Shown here: positions 10,525 to 20,713 of the stretch, in pieces
Layout of the letters: each line of letters opens with the position of its first letter
Position numbering within the stretch: the stretch's first letter is position 1
Assembly: GCA_001600455.1 (NCBI GenBank)
Contig: BCKC01000009.1
Location: forward strand, 62,001-126,000
Direction of reading: 5' to 3'
From: Endocalyx cinctus
Taxonomy: Eukaryota > Ascomycota > Sordariomycetes > Amphisphaeriales > Apiosporaceae
DNA: 64,000 nucleotides
Position numbers and translations under genes: made by a program
The notes under the pieces: generated by a model
Told to the model about the DNA's origin: nothing
Seen by the model: only the letters and a program-made list of their open reading frames with translations
Databases searched by the model: none

Positions 10525-11798
10525 ATGCCAGGCACTGATTCGCCTACGATACGCGGTGACGAAAGTTCTCGTACGGAACAATGGCATCAAGAGACGACCG
10601 AACTTCCCTCGTTCTATTCTCCTCAGTCGCGGCCTGTCTCGGATCGCGAGATCGACGCCCGTGCTACCCGAATCAACCGAGATGATTTCTCCCTTTCTTC
10701 CCTACTTCAACCCTCAAAATCGTCGACCAACGTCGGCTCCCAAGATACAAATACGCCACCCCCTCCTTCTCTACTTTCTCCCGCCTTCACGCCCCCCGTG
10801 ACTCCCGGTACCGCTACGCCGTCTAATGAACACGTGCCCCGCGGTGTACCCGTCGATTCTTCCGTGCCATCCGGCGGCTGCGGTTCCAAACGGCCTAAGC
10901 TCCTCGAAACCCTACCCGAGGTTCAATGCATCGTCCGAGCCCGCATACCTACCGTGAACGGTACCGAGATGTTCTTGCACTTATACCAGAACAACGTGGA
11001 TAATAAAGAACATCTGGCCATCGTTTTCGGTTCGCACATCCGCAGCAAATCGCTCGACGCTCCGAGGGAAGGTGAAACGGAAATGGATCGTATGGTTAGA
11101 GGCGCATACACCGGCCGATTGTACCCGGGAAGAACCGAGAGCGGCATGATGAAGGAAGGCGACAATTCAAGCCACTCTACCCCGACGGGTCCGCCTCTTG
11201 TCCGCATCCATTCCGAGTGCTATACAGGCGAAACGGCGTGGTCGGCACGATGCGATTGCGGCGAGCAGTTGGACGAGGCGGCGAGGCTCATGTCGCTCCC
11301 TAGCGCGGTGAACGGTGGAATCATCATCTACTTGAGACAAGAAGGTCGGGGTATCGGCCTCGGGGAAAAGCTCAAGGCCTACAACCTTCAAGACCTCGGC
11401 TCGGATACGGTGGAGGCTAACCTATTATTACGTCACCCGGCAGACGCGCGCAGCTACGGTCTTGCGACGGCCATGTTACTTGACCTCGGTCACGAAGAGA
11501 TTAAACTTCTGACGAATAACCCGGACAAGATCAGGGCTGTTGAAGGTCCCAACCGAGAAGTAAGAGTGACGGAGCGTGTGGCGATGGTGCCCCTCAGCTG
11601 GAAAGGCAAGGGAGGCTTCAGAAGCCAAGAGGTGGAGGGGTATTTGAAGACTAAGGTAAGTATAATCCTCTTCTCTATTTTACGTATCAACGAAATATTC
11701 CTACCCTCTTTACCGTTGGATGACTAGGCTAATATTTAATGCCTCGCTAGATCGAGAAGATGGGCCATATGCTAGATATGGGTAATCTCCCATCATAA
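10525..11798 (+). CDS. RIB1: GTP cyclohydrolase II (riboflavin biosynthesis, RIB1)
   Basis: First step of riboflavin synthesis: GTP to 2,5-diamino-6-ribosylamino-4(3H)-pyrimidinone 5'-phosphate, formate and pyrophosphate, in the cytosol. Two exons, 10525-11655 and 11751-11798, give 392 residues. The intron (11656-11750) has GTAAGT and CGCTAG borders and joins in phase 0; reading through it would lose the C-terminal [12 protein letters not shown]. Zinc ligands Cys232, Cys243 and Cys245 have the spacing of the bacterial RibA family, in [20 protein letters not shown]. Next come the catalytic stretch [15 protein letters not shown] and LLTNNPDKI. The first 130 or so residues are Ser/Pro/Thr-rich and probably disordered, a fungal extension absent from RibA. 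The ATG at 10525 is the first in frame. Confidence 0.95.
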
Positions 11799-12794
11799 AA
11801 GAAAGTATAAACTGGCTACGCATACTGTAGATGACAAGGAAGCAAGGATACATATTCCAGTCACGTAGGTTTTGGCATCGGATGGCACATAATACGAGGA
11901 TATGAAATGGCGTTTTATTGAGAAAGGATGGTTATTCAGTATGGAGGTTTCTAGGTCTTTGTTTTCTGTGTACATTTACATGCCGGGGTCAACCTACAGC
12001 GTCGAATTATCTGAGGAAAGTCTGTAAAAGTCTTAGAGGCATATAGAATTACGGAACGTCCTATACAGGGTGACCAACAAAAATACATTCATGACATTTC
12101 CAAGCTTTATTTGGCAAAAAGAGGGAAGAAAAAAAAGCTTCCCATATTGAAACGTCATGGCTGGCCCCTCTTTATGTACAGTAAAGCTCAACCCCCCTAG
12201 CAGTTAAATTTGATGTAATTACAGACTCTGTACAGAATCCAAGTACAGCACCGTTAGTATACGAGTAGTACCTAAATGGAGCTGTTCAGCAGCTGAACTT
12301 CAGCTGGTATAGGCTATACTGTAGCAACCGGTACACTTCTCCACAAGTTTATTCTAGTATCCAGATTCCATATTTTTTTCTGCTGCCCTAGCAGCCTAGG
12401 TAGGTACTTAAGTACCTAGGTAGGTAACTTGCAGCCCATTAGATAATACTTTCTTTTTTTTTTTTTTTTTTTCTAATTCGCGTCTTAACTTTTGCGTCAC
12501 TGCGCGTTCTTCGTTTGTTGCAGCTACACACACCTTCATCTTCTTGTCATTCACTTAAGTTAGAAAGTACTTTGAGACGTTCAAGTTTCTATTATATACA
12601 GCTCAACTTTTACTTTTTTTTTTTCTTCTTCTTCTTCTCATTAGTTGTTGTATTACCTCGATAACGAATTACCCACTCGATAATATATAATCCATATCAA
12701 TGATCAGGCCTGTCAATGATATAAAAATTCACAACCTTCCCCATCCTATCATCTACCTACATGCTTTCCACCTCTCTTCGACCTATCCGCCAAC
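11799..12794. other. Intergenic with CCTAGGTA palindromes
   Basis: Holds an 18-bp perfect palindrome, TAGGTACTTAAGTACCTA at 12401-12418, flanked by CCTAGG, then a poly(T) run near 12453-12472 and pyrimidine-rich DNA before the coilin-like gene. The frame at 11793-11975 (minus) is not supported. Confidence 0.5.
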
Positions 12795-15700
12795 ATGACC
12801 GAACAGGACATGCGGCTGCGATTGATTGTACGTCGTAATGGACTTCCCGAGGCTAGGTTAATGTGGAATTTACGCCTCGAAAATGATCCTACCATAGCCA
12901 ACTTTCTAGAGCAGCTGAACAACGACATACCCCTCGAGGCCGGCCAGTGGGGCCTGGAAGACTACGTAGTCGAACTTCAAGATCAAGACGGTATAAATTT
13001 TGAGTGTTTACATTATCAGCCAGTACGGCAAGTTCTGAAGCCTGACGATCGAGTTTTTGTCAGAGCACTCGATAGGGATGATAATAGAAGGCGAAGAGTC
13101 AGCGGCCGTATCCAAATATCAAACGACGGCAGACACCTAATTGATGGTGTTCCTTTCGGAAGGCGTCGCCTTAGATCAACAGGTCGACCTTCCATTCATA
13201 TCCCGCCGCGCAAGCGAGCCAGGTTTACGTACGACCAGAGTGATGATAGCACACTTACCGACCATTCCACTCAGGATGACGACACCGCCATGCTATTTTT
13301 AACCAACGGAGACGAGTCTAGCATCCGTCTCAACGCTGAATTCGACGATGCAGATGTTGAAGAGAGTGATGGAAACTACGATGACGATGACGAGGACGAG
13401 GACGATGTGGATGTCAACAGCGACATGCTTTTGGACGGCAATAACGAGGGATCTGCGGTTTCTGAATCGGCATCAAGTGCTTCTAGCGACCGGGACGGCT
13501 ATGAGAGTAATGAAGCATCCGATGAAGAGAATTGGGAAGAGGAAATTCGCGCACTCAATGAAGAGAGCGCCGCTGCTACGTCGTCTCGAGAACACGCCCC
13601 AACTTCTACCAAACCGCGAGCTAAAGATTCAGACACATCTACGAAGAATATATCTACTCTCTCCAATGCTTTTCCTTCCGCGCCACGGCATGTTTGCGAG
13701 AGACTATTACATGCTTGCCAGGGTGACCTCAAAGGTGCATATGCGGCTCTGGCCGTTGGCTTCACGCCGCAACTTCCCGAGTCCTCTGTCGTCTCTAACC
13801 TCTCCACGAAAAGCAATAATAGAACTGCAAATCCACGTTCCTCAAAAAAGACGGATGTTCCGTCGAACCCTACTCAGAAGTTATCTGAGGATGGGGCTCC
13901 AGCCCCAGATCATGACAAAGAAGCCGAGGCCACATCTGATGAAGATGAAGATGAAGAAGTCACTGCTCTCGTGCGAGAATATGATTATCGAGGCCTGCCA
14001 TCAGGTTCTATAACATCTGGAAAGGGCCTCCATGAGATGGCTGTGATTTCAGGCTTGCTGGCAGGCGAAAAATCCGGCTCTCCAAATAAGAACACCCCCG
14101 CACCCCCTGACAAACATGAAATAAACGTCGAGGAGCCTCTTCAAGATGATGACACAACTTCATCTAGTGGAACAAGTTCGAGTTCTGAAGATGAAAGTGA
14201 TGACGACGACTCTGAAGACAGCGACAACGATAACGGCGATGACAACAACGATGGCGGCGGTGGACGTCTCGGTGAAACCCGTCCTTCAACCGAGGGTAAT
14301 AGCACGGGTACCTCTTCAGAAGATGATACCAGTAGCAGCGATGACAGCGACAGCGGGCCCGAAGAGATGAGCGCAGGAGTACGAGGTCAAATCCAGCATG
14401 CTGTCATCGACGACGCAAGCAGTGGAAGCGAGACCAGCAGCAGCGACGCTGACTCAGACGATAAATCGTCCTCAGATGAGAGCTCTTCTGATGAGGACTC
14501 TTCCGACGAGGGCTCTTCCGACGATGGCAGCGAATCTAGTTCAAGCTCCTCATCGGGTCAAGAAAGCGCTTCGGCCAAAAAACCTCGCTCATTAGAACCT
14601 AAGCCACCCATGACCACTTCGGATAAACCCGCTGTGAAAATGGTGTCTTCCCAGATCCTCTCCCAGCCACCCGCTCAACCTCGACTAGTTCCCCCAGGTG
14701 CCGGAAAAGAAAGTACCAAAAATCGTAATGCACGTCGCCGGATTGCCAAACAGGCAAAAAGACTAGCAGCTCAGCAGGAAATCTCTGTAAATTCCACTCA
14801 CACGGATATAACAAACGAAACCTCGTCGTATACAAATATTAATGATGAAACCGCTACCCTCGAGGCCAGAAGAAACGCGTTGCTGCAGGCGATTGCCAAC
14901 GGAGGTGTTGACGTGGATGTCCAAGATCCTACCAAATCCATTAACAGCACAAACTCTGCAGAGCCCGGTTCCAAACGCAAACGGGTTGAAGCAGCACCCA
15001 AGCACGACAAACCAGTTGACAGCTCCCTGGAGAATACCCCCGCTGGCGATGGTACTCCGTCATCATTACCTTCGGCCGAAAAGAGACGTCGTATTGACGT
15101 TGGAGCCGGTCGTCGTCTTGTGTTCGGTGCACTCGGTCTTCGCAATCCAAAATCGAAACAGGACGAGGCCAATATTAGGGAGGGTTTAATGAAGAATGTA
15201 CAGCCATTGGTGAATCACAGGCTGGAGCGAACGGAGGATTGTGCTAAAGAAAATGGTGGTATCGAAGCGACGACTGATGAGGACTTTGATTCTTGGAAGA
15301 ACAAGATCAACTACAGGGCCGTAGAATGTTGCATTGATGGAGTAGAACTCAGCGAGCCGCCCTTCCCTTTTGTTCAGCGATGGGATCCTCAACAACAAGG
15401 ATCCTGGTTTGGCAAGAAGAACAAGCGCGGCGGCCAAGGCAAGCGACAGCAGCGCGGCCAAGCGCACTATTATCAAGAGGATGGCAGCACTCGGGGAAGA
15501 AAGCGGAAAATTAACGAATCTTCCGAGTGGATGCCAGACGGTTATGACGAAACGTTTAATGGGTTTGGGGATGACTCGCTCAATGCCGATATAGAACTTA
15601 ATTATGACGATAACGAGGGGAGCATGGTCCATCAAGAGCAGGCGAAGCCCTATCCCGTTACCAACACTAGCCAATACACGGACATGGACGATCTACCGGC

Positions 15701-17654
15701 TCTACCCCCAGACGTATCCATCTTGCCAACTATACTCCCGGAAGAGATGCAGATCGGAACGGTGATTACTTGGCAAAAGCTTTCTCTATCTTCCGCGACG
15801 AATTGGCAACCGCAAATCTCGAATGTTACCGGAATTGTCGTGACAACTAATACAAGCGATAAGAATTTGGAAGTTTGTCTGGCTAAAAGAGATCGTGAAT
15901 TGGATGGGAACCGAAAACAATATGACCAGAACACCGGTCAGCGAATTTACGGCAGGTTCGAAGCGCCGGATTTGGATGAAGACGGAGATGGGGAGATGGA
16001 CGCTTTCGATGACGAAGGCTTTCGTACCATTACCTTTGCTGAATTGCAGGACTTGCGGGTTGTGCAGCAACCCCTTAGCAACGCCTCAGACTTGCACGCT
16101 CGTGGTTCTAACGCCCTTGAAGATAAGACTCGCACTCATTCAAGCACTGAGCAACCCAACCTCGCGGCATCGGCTGCGACTGCTGGTCATAAACAAGCTG
16201 AAAGTCGACAACGTACAATGAATGACAGCGAGCCATCCGATGTGCGGCCGAAGGAACCTGGAGAACAGTTGCACACTGCCGGGCAAGACGATGTTGAGAA
16301 TTTGACATCACTTGAGACCAGCGAGGTCATTCCCGATAGCAGGTCACCTACATCCAACTCATCGCAAATAAGTAGTCCATCCCGACAACTTCACGAGTCC
16401 ATTAGCCAAGCTGCCAGTGCATCTTCCCAGAGTCAATCTGGCCCAAACATTACTATGAACGAATCAGAGTCTGTGCTAGAAAGAGGTGATTCAGCAGCTG
16501 AGCTATCAAATTCCGGCCCACCAATTGCTCGTGATTCTTCCTCGGCGCCTTTTTTCAGAGAAAGCCAGGTCATCGTAGGCACACCCAAAATCGTACATCA
16601 TCAGCCAGCGCCGCCTTCATCTGCGAGTAGTATCCGGAGTGGACGTCAGCCAGATTATACGCTCGACGTAGACGTCACCACAGAGCCTTCAGACTCTTTT
16701 CGGCTCACTAGCGTCGAAGATGCTGAAGTCGCGTCCGCGGTCCACGACGAGGACCGAACCAGTTTGGCAGGACATGATGAGGAATCTAACGATTCACTAA
16801 CGCCTACTCCGACACCTTCTCGTTTAAAAAGCTCCCCTCGCCGTGGAGAGGTGCCTAAGGATCTACCATCTAATTCTTCATCCCCCTCCACGACCGGTTC
16901 GGTTCAGAGCCTCAATACAATATGGTGTAGTGCGCGGACTTCACGTAGCACACAGAGCCCGTTAAAGTCTCAGCTGTCATTTTCATCCGCAAAGGCGTTG
17001 CGTGAGAAGACAAAGAGTGCCAAAGACGTAGAATTTGAAGAGGAGATGCGAAAACTAGACGAACGTTTGAGCGGTGACAATGCTGACGAAAACGGCAGCG
17101 ATGTACACGACTCTTCTTCGAGGGTTCCAGACAGCTTTAAGCACGAGTATGACGGCCTCACGAATGGCATTTTAGAGAGTGAACTCGGCGATTCGATACC
17201 TATCAAGGAAGCCTCACTCCCTCCACAATTGAATAACATACCCAGCATTTCACCTCCACCGAAAAGGAAACGAAGAACAGCTCGGCCATCAAACTCGTTC
17301 ACACTTCCACCTGGTACCCAAGTTTTCGAACTATCTTCGGATGTGGAGGAAGAGCCTGTGTTCACCGAACAATACGCAGATGATGATGTGGATGAGAGTT
17401 ATGTTCCCGATGATTCTGCCAGCCTACCTAAAGGTGGCGGATGGGTCCAAAAGATCAGGAAGGGTGGCATTTCGGCAGTGAGCGCGTACGGCACTCGTCG
17501 CTCCTTAAGCTCGCTCAGATCTTCTTCTCAACCCACGTCCATGCCCAAATCGGACTCGGCTTCTGCCGCTACGTCGTCCGATTTAAACCCAAGCAGTAGC
17601 CAAGGGCCGGTAGTTCGCTCTCGTGCAACGAGGAAAGCAAGTGCAAGATTTTAG
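12795..17654 (+). CDS. Coilin-like nuclear protein (DUF7357 family)
   Basis: An intronless 1,619-residue protein. Residues 6-90 look like the N-terminal ubiquitin-like domain of coilin (MRLRLIVRRNGLP..., WGLEDYVVEL), followed by a conserved motif SNDGRHLIDGVPFGRRR and a basic PPRKRARF segment. From about 140 to 620 it is dominated by Asp/Glu/Ser tracts. Basic clusters follow (KRKR; RRRIAKQAKRLAAQQ). An RG/KR-rich box lies near 877-910 (KRGGQGKRQQRGQ). Residues about 968-1090 (LPEEMQIGTVITWQKL to FAELQDLRVV) match the place and style of coilin's C-terminal Tudor-like domain. The rest is disordered and Ser-rich, ending in basic residues. Coilin scaffolds Cajal bodies and binds Sm/snRNP proteins; the role here is inferred from domain order. 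The family call is confident, the coilin orthology less so. Confidence 0.8.
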   Translation: MTEQDMRLRLIVRRNGLPEARLMWNLRLENDPTIANFLEQLNNDIPLEAGQWGLEDYVVELQDQDGINFECLHYQPVRQVLKPDDRVFVRALDRDDNRRRRVSGRIQISNDGRHLIDGVPFGRRRLRSTGRPSIHIPPRKRARFTYDQSDDSTLTDHSTQDDDTAMLFLTNGDESSIRLNAEFDDADVEESDGNYDDDDEDEDDVDVNSDMLLDGNNEGSAVSESASSASSDRDGYESNEASDEENWEEEIRALNEESAAATSSREHAPTSTKPRAKDSDTSTKNISTLSNAFPSAPRHVCERLLHACQGDLKGAYAALAVGFTPQLPESSVVSNLSTKSNNRTANPRSSKKTDVPSNPTQKLSEDGAPAPDHDKEAEATSDEDEDEEVTALVREYDYRGLPSGSITSGKGLHEMAVISGLLAGEKSGSPNKNTPAPPDKHEINVEEPLQDDDTTSSSGTSSSSEDESDDDDSEDSDNDNGDDNNDGGGGRLGETRPSTEGNSTGTSSEDDTSSSDDSDSGPEEMSAGVRGQIQHAVIDDASSGSETSSSDADSDDKSSSDESSSDEDSSDEGSSDDGSESSSSSSSGQESASAKKPRSLEPKPPMTTSDKPAVKMVSSQILSQPPAQPRLVPPGAGKESTKNRNARRRIAKQAKRLAAQQEISVNSTHTDITNETSSYTNINDETATLEARRNALLQAIANGGVDVDVQDPTKSINSTNSAEPGSKRKRVEAAPKHDKPVDSSLENTPAGDGTPSSLPSAEKRRRIDVGAGRRLVFGALGLRNPKSKQDEANIREGLMKNVQPLVNHRLERTEDCAKENGGIEATTDEDFDSWKNKINYRAVECCIDGVELSEPPFPFVQRWDPQQQGSWFGKKNKRGGQGKRQQRGQAHYYQEDGSTRGRKRKINESSEWMPDGYDETFNGFGDDSLNADIELNYDDNEGSMVHQEQAKPYPVTNTSQYTDMDDLPALPPDVSILPTILPEEMQIGTVITWQKLSLSSATNWQPQISNVTGIVVTTNTSDKNLEVCLAKRDRELDGNRKQYDQNTGQRIYGRFEAPDLDEDGDGEMDAFDDEGFRTITFAELQDLRVVQQPLSNASDLHARGSNALEDKTRTHSSTEQPNLAASAATAGHKQAESRQRTMNDSEPSDVRPKEPGEQLHTAGQDDVENLTSLETSEVIPDSRSPTSNSSQISSPSRQLHESISQAASASSQSQSGPNITMNESESVLERGDSAAELSNSGPPIARDSSSAPFFRESQVIVGTPKIVHHQPAPPSSASSIRSGRQPDYTLDVDVTTEPSDSFRLTSVEDAEVASAVHDEDRTSLAGHDEESNDSLTPTPTPSRLKSSPRRGEVPKDLPSNSSSPSTTGSVQSLNTIWCSARTSRSTQSPLKSQLSFSSAKALREKTKSAKDVEFEEEMRKLDERLSGDNADENGSDVHDSSSRVPDSFKHEYDGLTNGILESELGDSIPIKEASLPPQLNNIPSISPPPKRKRRTARPSNSFTLPPGTQVFELSSDVEEEPVFTEQYADDDVDESYVPDDSASLPKGGGWVQKIRKGGISAVSAYGTRRSLSSLRSSSQPTSMPKSDSASAATSSDLNPSSSQGPVVRSRATRKASARF

Positions 17655-18373
17655 ATGATCTTCGCAGTAATGGCATGTCTTTCTCTTGTTTTGTCGGTAT
17701 TGTTTTATAAGCTTTATGGATGAAGATTGGTAGTCTTCTACTTCTAGACGATCTAGTTTAAAGTTTCGGCTTATATCTAGTTTCAGCGTCAGATGTATAC
17801 ACGAGACGCCGCCAAGGAATGATTTCCCAAGGAGAGTTCTCGTGAGACTGTATGATAATTCTTCGGTGGTGTATGTATCCATGGACATGCATATATAGCT
17901 AAACTTTGCAAGTAGTAGGTGACTTAGCACCAAGAAACCCTAGCTAATATGTGGTATAATCCAACAATCCAGTTATTCCGACAGTCTATTCCTCCCGTTA
18001 TATTCCTCTTGTTCTGGAGAGAAAAAAAAGTTCTGAGAAATTCCGGCTCGTTATTGATTTGCCATGAATACTTCATTCAACTCCATACACACATTAAAGC
18101 TGTGTTTACCTTCTAGCACTTTTATACGTATTTCATTGAGGGAACGTAAACTCCTGCTAATAGCTAGTAGAACCTCGTCAATTGATTGAATATTCTCCTA
18201 CTAACGCAGGCCAGAGTAGGTTATTCTATGCGTATATATATGTACAGCGATAGGGGTCGGTATAATTGGCCTCGACCGGTTTTTTTTTTTTTTTTCTTCC
18301 TCACATTTCACGATTTCTCACGTGTCCCTTCGATGATTGATTATTTAGCGATGATTTATTTCGTAATTTTTGA
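17655..18373. other. Intergenic between convergent genes
   Basis: 3' flanks of the coilin-like and NDUFB7 genes. Contains a T16 run near 18280. Frames here on both strands overlap the NDUFB7 last exon or lack any protein features. Confidence 0.5.
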
Positions 18374-18821
18374 TCAATTGCTTCTTGCACCGTCTTTCGA
18401 GGCCCGTAATTCATCCATCTTAGCTACCCGCTTCTTGAACTCTTCGTACTGGCATTTCTCGTAACTATGACGTTCGTTCTAGAAAGAAGAGGGAGATTAA
18501 AAATTAAACGTCAGTCAGGTTAGTGTTGGGGTATGTGTGTATGTTCGCGGAGGAGAGTTGAACGGGTCGGATGGCACACACCTCACACTTCCACGGCAGG
18601 TAGTAAGTCTCGAATCGGCAGCGGTTCAGAGGTATTAAGAGATTGGCACAGCTGTCTCGGTAAGCAATCGGGAGCCTCGCCTCGCGCATTTCTTCGCGCG
18701 TAGCTTCTAGAGAGAGAGACGGATATTTTGGTCAGATTTAAGGTCAATTGAGAATAGTGAATGTTGAGATAATAGGGATATACTTCGTTCACATACTTGG
18801 CAGAGCTTCGGACGAACCCAT
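18374..18821 (-). CDS. NDUFB7: NADH:ubiquinone oxidoreductase subunit NDUFB7 (B18)
   Basis: Accessory subunit of mitochondrial complex I, on the intermembrane-space face. Three small exons, 18821-18797, 18706-18582 and 18478-18374, give 84 residues; both introns (89 and 103 nt) have GT-AG borders and join in phase. The protein has the twin Cx9C fold of this family: Cys28-x9-Cys38 and Cys49-x9-Cys59, in RDSCANLLIPLNRC and WKCENERHSYEKC, which would be oxidised by the MIA40 import route. The start MGSSE keeps Gly2, the N-myristoylation site known for the mammalian subunit. The last exon (NERHSYEKCQYEEFKKR) is too short to be seen as a frame on its own. Confidence 0.95.
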
Positions 18822-19702
18822 CCTGAATACTAAGTATCTGTAATGTGTTGAGGTACTTGGTAATATATATATAATATCACTCAGCTCAATTGCGGGTTTT
18901 GAAGTTGTCAATGATACATATTGAAGGTTCGATCATATTGCTCCCTTCAATTGGGTTAAAGCTTAAGCTGTACTGTGGCGCTGTTAAATGCGGCGGTTGT
19001 GGCTTGACAATAATTACCTCTATAGCTGCGAAATACTACATATATACATATCTAAGTTATTGTACTAGGTAATTATACCTGGGCTGCTAAGTTAGGTGTT
19101 TTATGTGGACTTGTCCCTGAGGACGACTGACTGAACAGTATTTATAGTGATTTATAGTGGTTTACTATGTATAAGGCCCAACCAAGTACATTCTATGATA
19201 GTACCTACCTACTAATACTATTATCATCAAGTCACTGACTTTACAAAGTTCCCCTTCGCCAACCCGAGTAAGATTTGGGAATCTTTAGCAGATATATAGA
19301 CACCTCGGTATACGCTGATAGACTCCGATTTGTAATATCACCGTCCTTCATTTTGAATGACGCGAAGCGGCCTTCTCGCATAGGTTACATGTATATCGCT
19401 CCAGCAGGAATTTCTTATTACTTCGTTCCATCTCTCATAACTCCATGGCCTCGGGGGAAGCTAATATCAGGTGCTCTTGGAACTTAACATCTTATTCAGC
19501 GCTTTCTGATGAGATATGAGATATGAGATATGAGATATGAGATATGAGATACGAAATATACGAGACTGTCGTTCAGAACCCCCACTATAATATAGAAAAC
19601 GATCCTTAACGACCTGGTGGTTCCTGGGTCTAGCCAAACACTGAAGATCTGGTAGGAATTTTAGAATACCGACCACTGTTCAAGCTAGTAAATAACCCCC
19701 GT
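18822..19702. other. Intergenic, one 7-bp minisatellite
   Basis: Upstream of NDUFB7 and downstream of the SDR gene. AT-rich; the only clear structure is the GAGATAT repeat at 19511-19552. Confidence 0.5.
19511..19552. repeat. Minisatellite (GAGATAT)6
   Basis: Six tandem 7-bp units, the last reading GAGATAC. The 7-bp period keeps no reading frame, and no gene crosses it. Confidence 0.9.
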
Positions 19703-20713
19703 TCATAATACCAATCTCACCTTCAGCTTATCTCCCTCCACAATTTCCTCTTTCCGTTCAAGCAGCTCTCCCATATCCCACGTCGCATGGAGAAACCGAC
19801 CGGCAAGCCAGTCCCGTTTTTCGCTCGTTAACCACGAGATCGTATCAGCCGCCAAATCGACGCTGTCTCCGAGGCTCGCCAACGTCTCCGGAGGCATACC
19901 CTTTTCGGCCAGCTCCGTACGTACGGCTCCCGGGTGGATCGAGTAAGCGAGAAGACCGTTCCGGGAGGCCTCGACGAGTAGGAACTCGGTCAGCTTCAAG
20001 ACGGCCGATTTGGACGTACCGTACGCCGAGGCCATGGGTCGCAGGTTATGCGCCGCCACGCTGGAAATGTTAACCACGGTCCTCGGGAACGCATCGACGC
20101 CGTCGGTCGACGATCCCGCGAGCAGGAGCGGCACAAAATACTTGCTCGTGTAGTAGACACCCTTCAAATTGACCTCGAACGTCCTCCACCAGGTATCGGT
20201 GTCCGACTCCGGCACGGCCTGGGCCGGCGTCATGTAACCGGCGTTGTTGACGAGGATATCCAACCGACCGCCAAATTCCTCGGCCACGATGGCGGCGCAT
20301 TTTCGCACGCTCTCCTCGTCCGTTACGTCGCACTTGGTGAGCACGATTTGCGGAGGTTCGAACCCGTGCTCTCGCGCCGAGACGATCAGGTCGTGCGCGA
20401 GCTTGTCGAAGTTCTCCAAGATGGACGCTATAGCTATGGACGCCGCACCGGCTCGAGCAAACGAGACCGCCGTCGCGCGACCGATACCCTGCGTCCCGCC
20501 CGTGATTAGCACCTTGTGCCCGACGTGCTTAGCGGTCGATAAAAGCGGATAGGATGTGCTATGAATCTTTTTGATAAACTTTGAGCCTGCGACAATTCTA
20601 TGTTAAGTACAGAGACGACGTATAATATGAATATGTATATATGTATATATATACATATTTGTTCATCTAAACCTACCGTTCTCGGGTGGATGCGGTGGGT
20701 ATTGATATGCCAT
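19703..20713 (-). CDS. Short-chain dehydrogenase/reductase (classical SDR)
   Basis: NAD(P)-dependent oxidoreductase of 306 residues from two exons, 20713-20677 and 20586-19703. The intron (20676-20587, GTAGGT to CGCAG, branch-like CTTAAC) restores the N-terminal MAYQYPPHPPENGSKFIKK that fungal members of this clade carry. Motifs: cofactor TGGTQGIG (41-48), NNAG (126-129), catalytic Ser187 or Ser188 and Tyr201-GTS-Lys205, then the HPGAVRTE segment after the last strand. The Asp in KCDVTD is typical of the adenine pocket. Substrate unknown; no gene cluster around it suggests a pathway. The end KVRLVL fits the clade, so I do not add a further exon although GTGAGA occurs in the last codons. Confidence 0.9.

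Noticed and set aside
13348..14013. 221-codon frame inside the coilin-like gene
   Set aside because: A +1 frame shadow of Asp/Glu/Ser tracts giving Met/Thr-rich nonsense.
18186..18464. 92-codon plus-strand frame
   Set aside because: Overlaps NDUFB7 exon 3 in antisense and contains a translated poly(T) run.
20048..20509. 153-codon plus-strand frame
   Set aside because: It is the exact antisense of the SDR gene, whose GC-rich codons leave the opposite strand open; its sequence has no domain.
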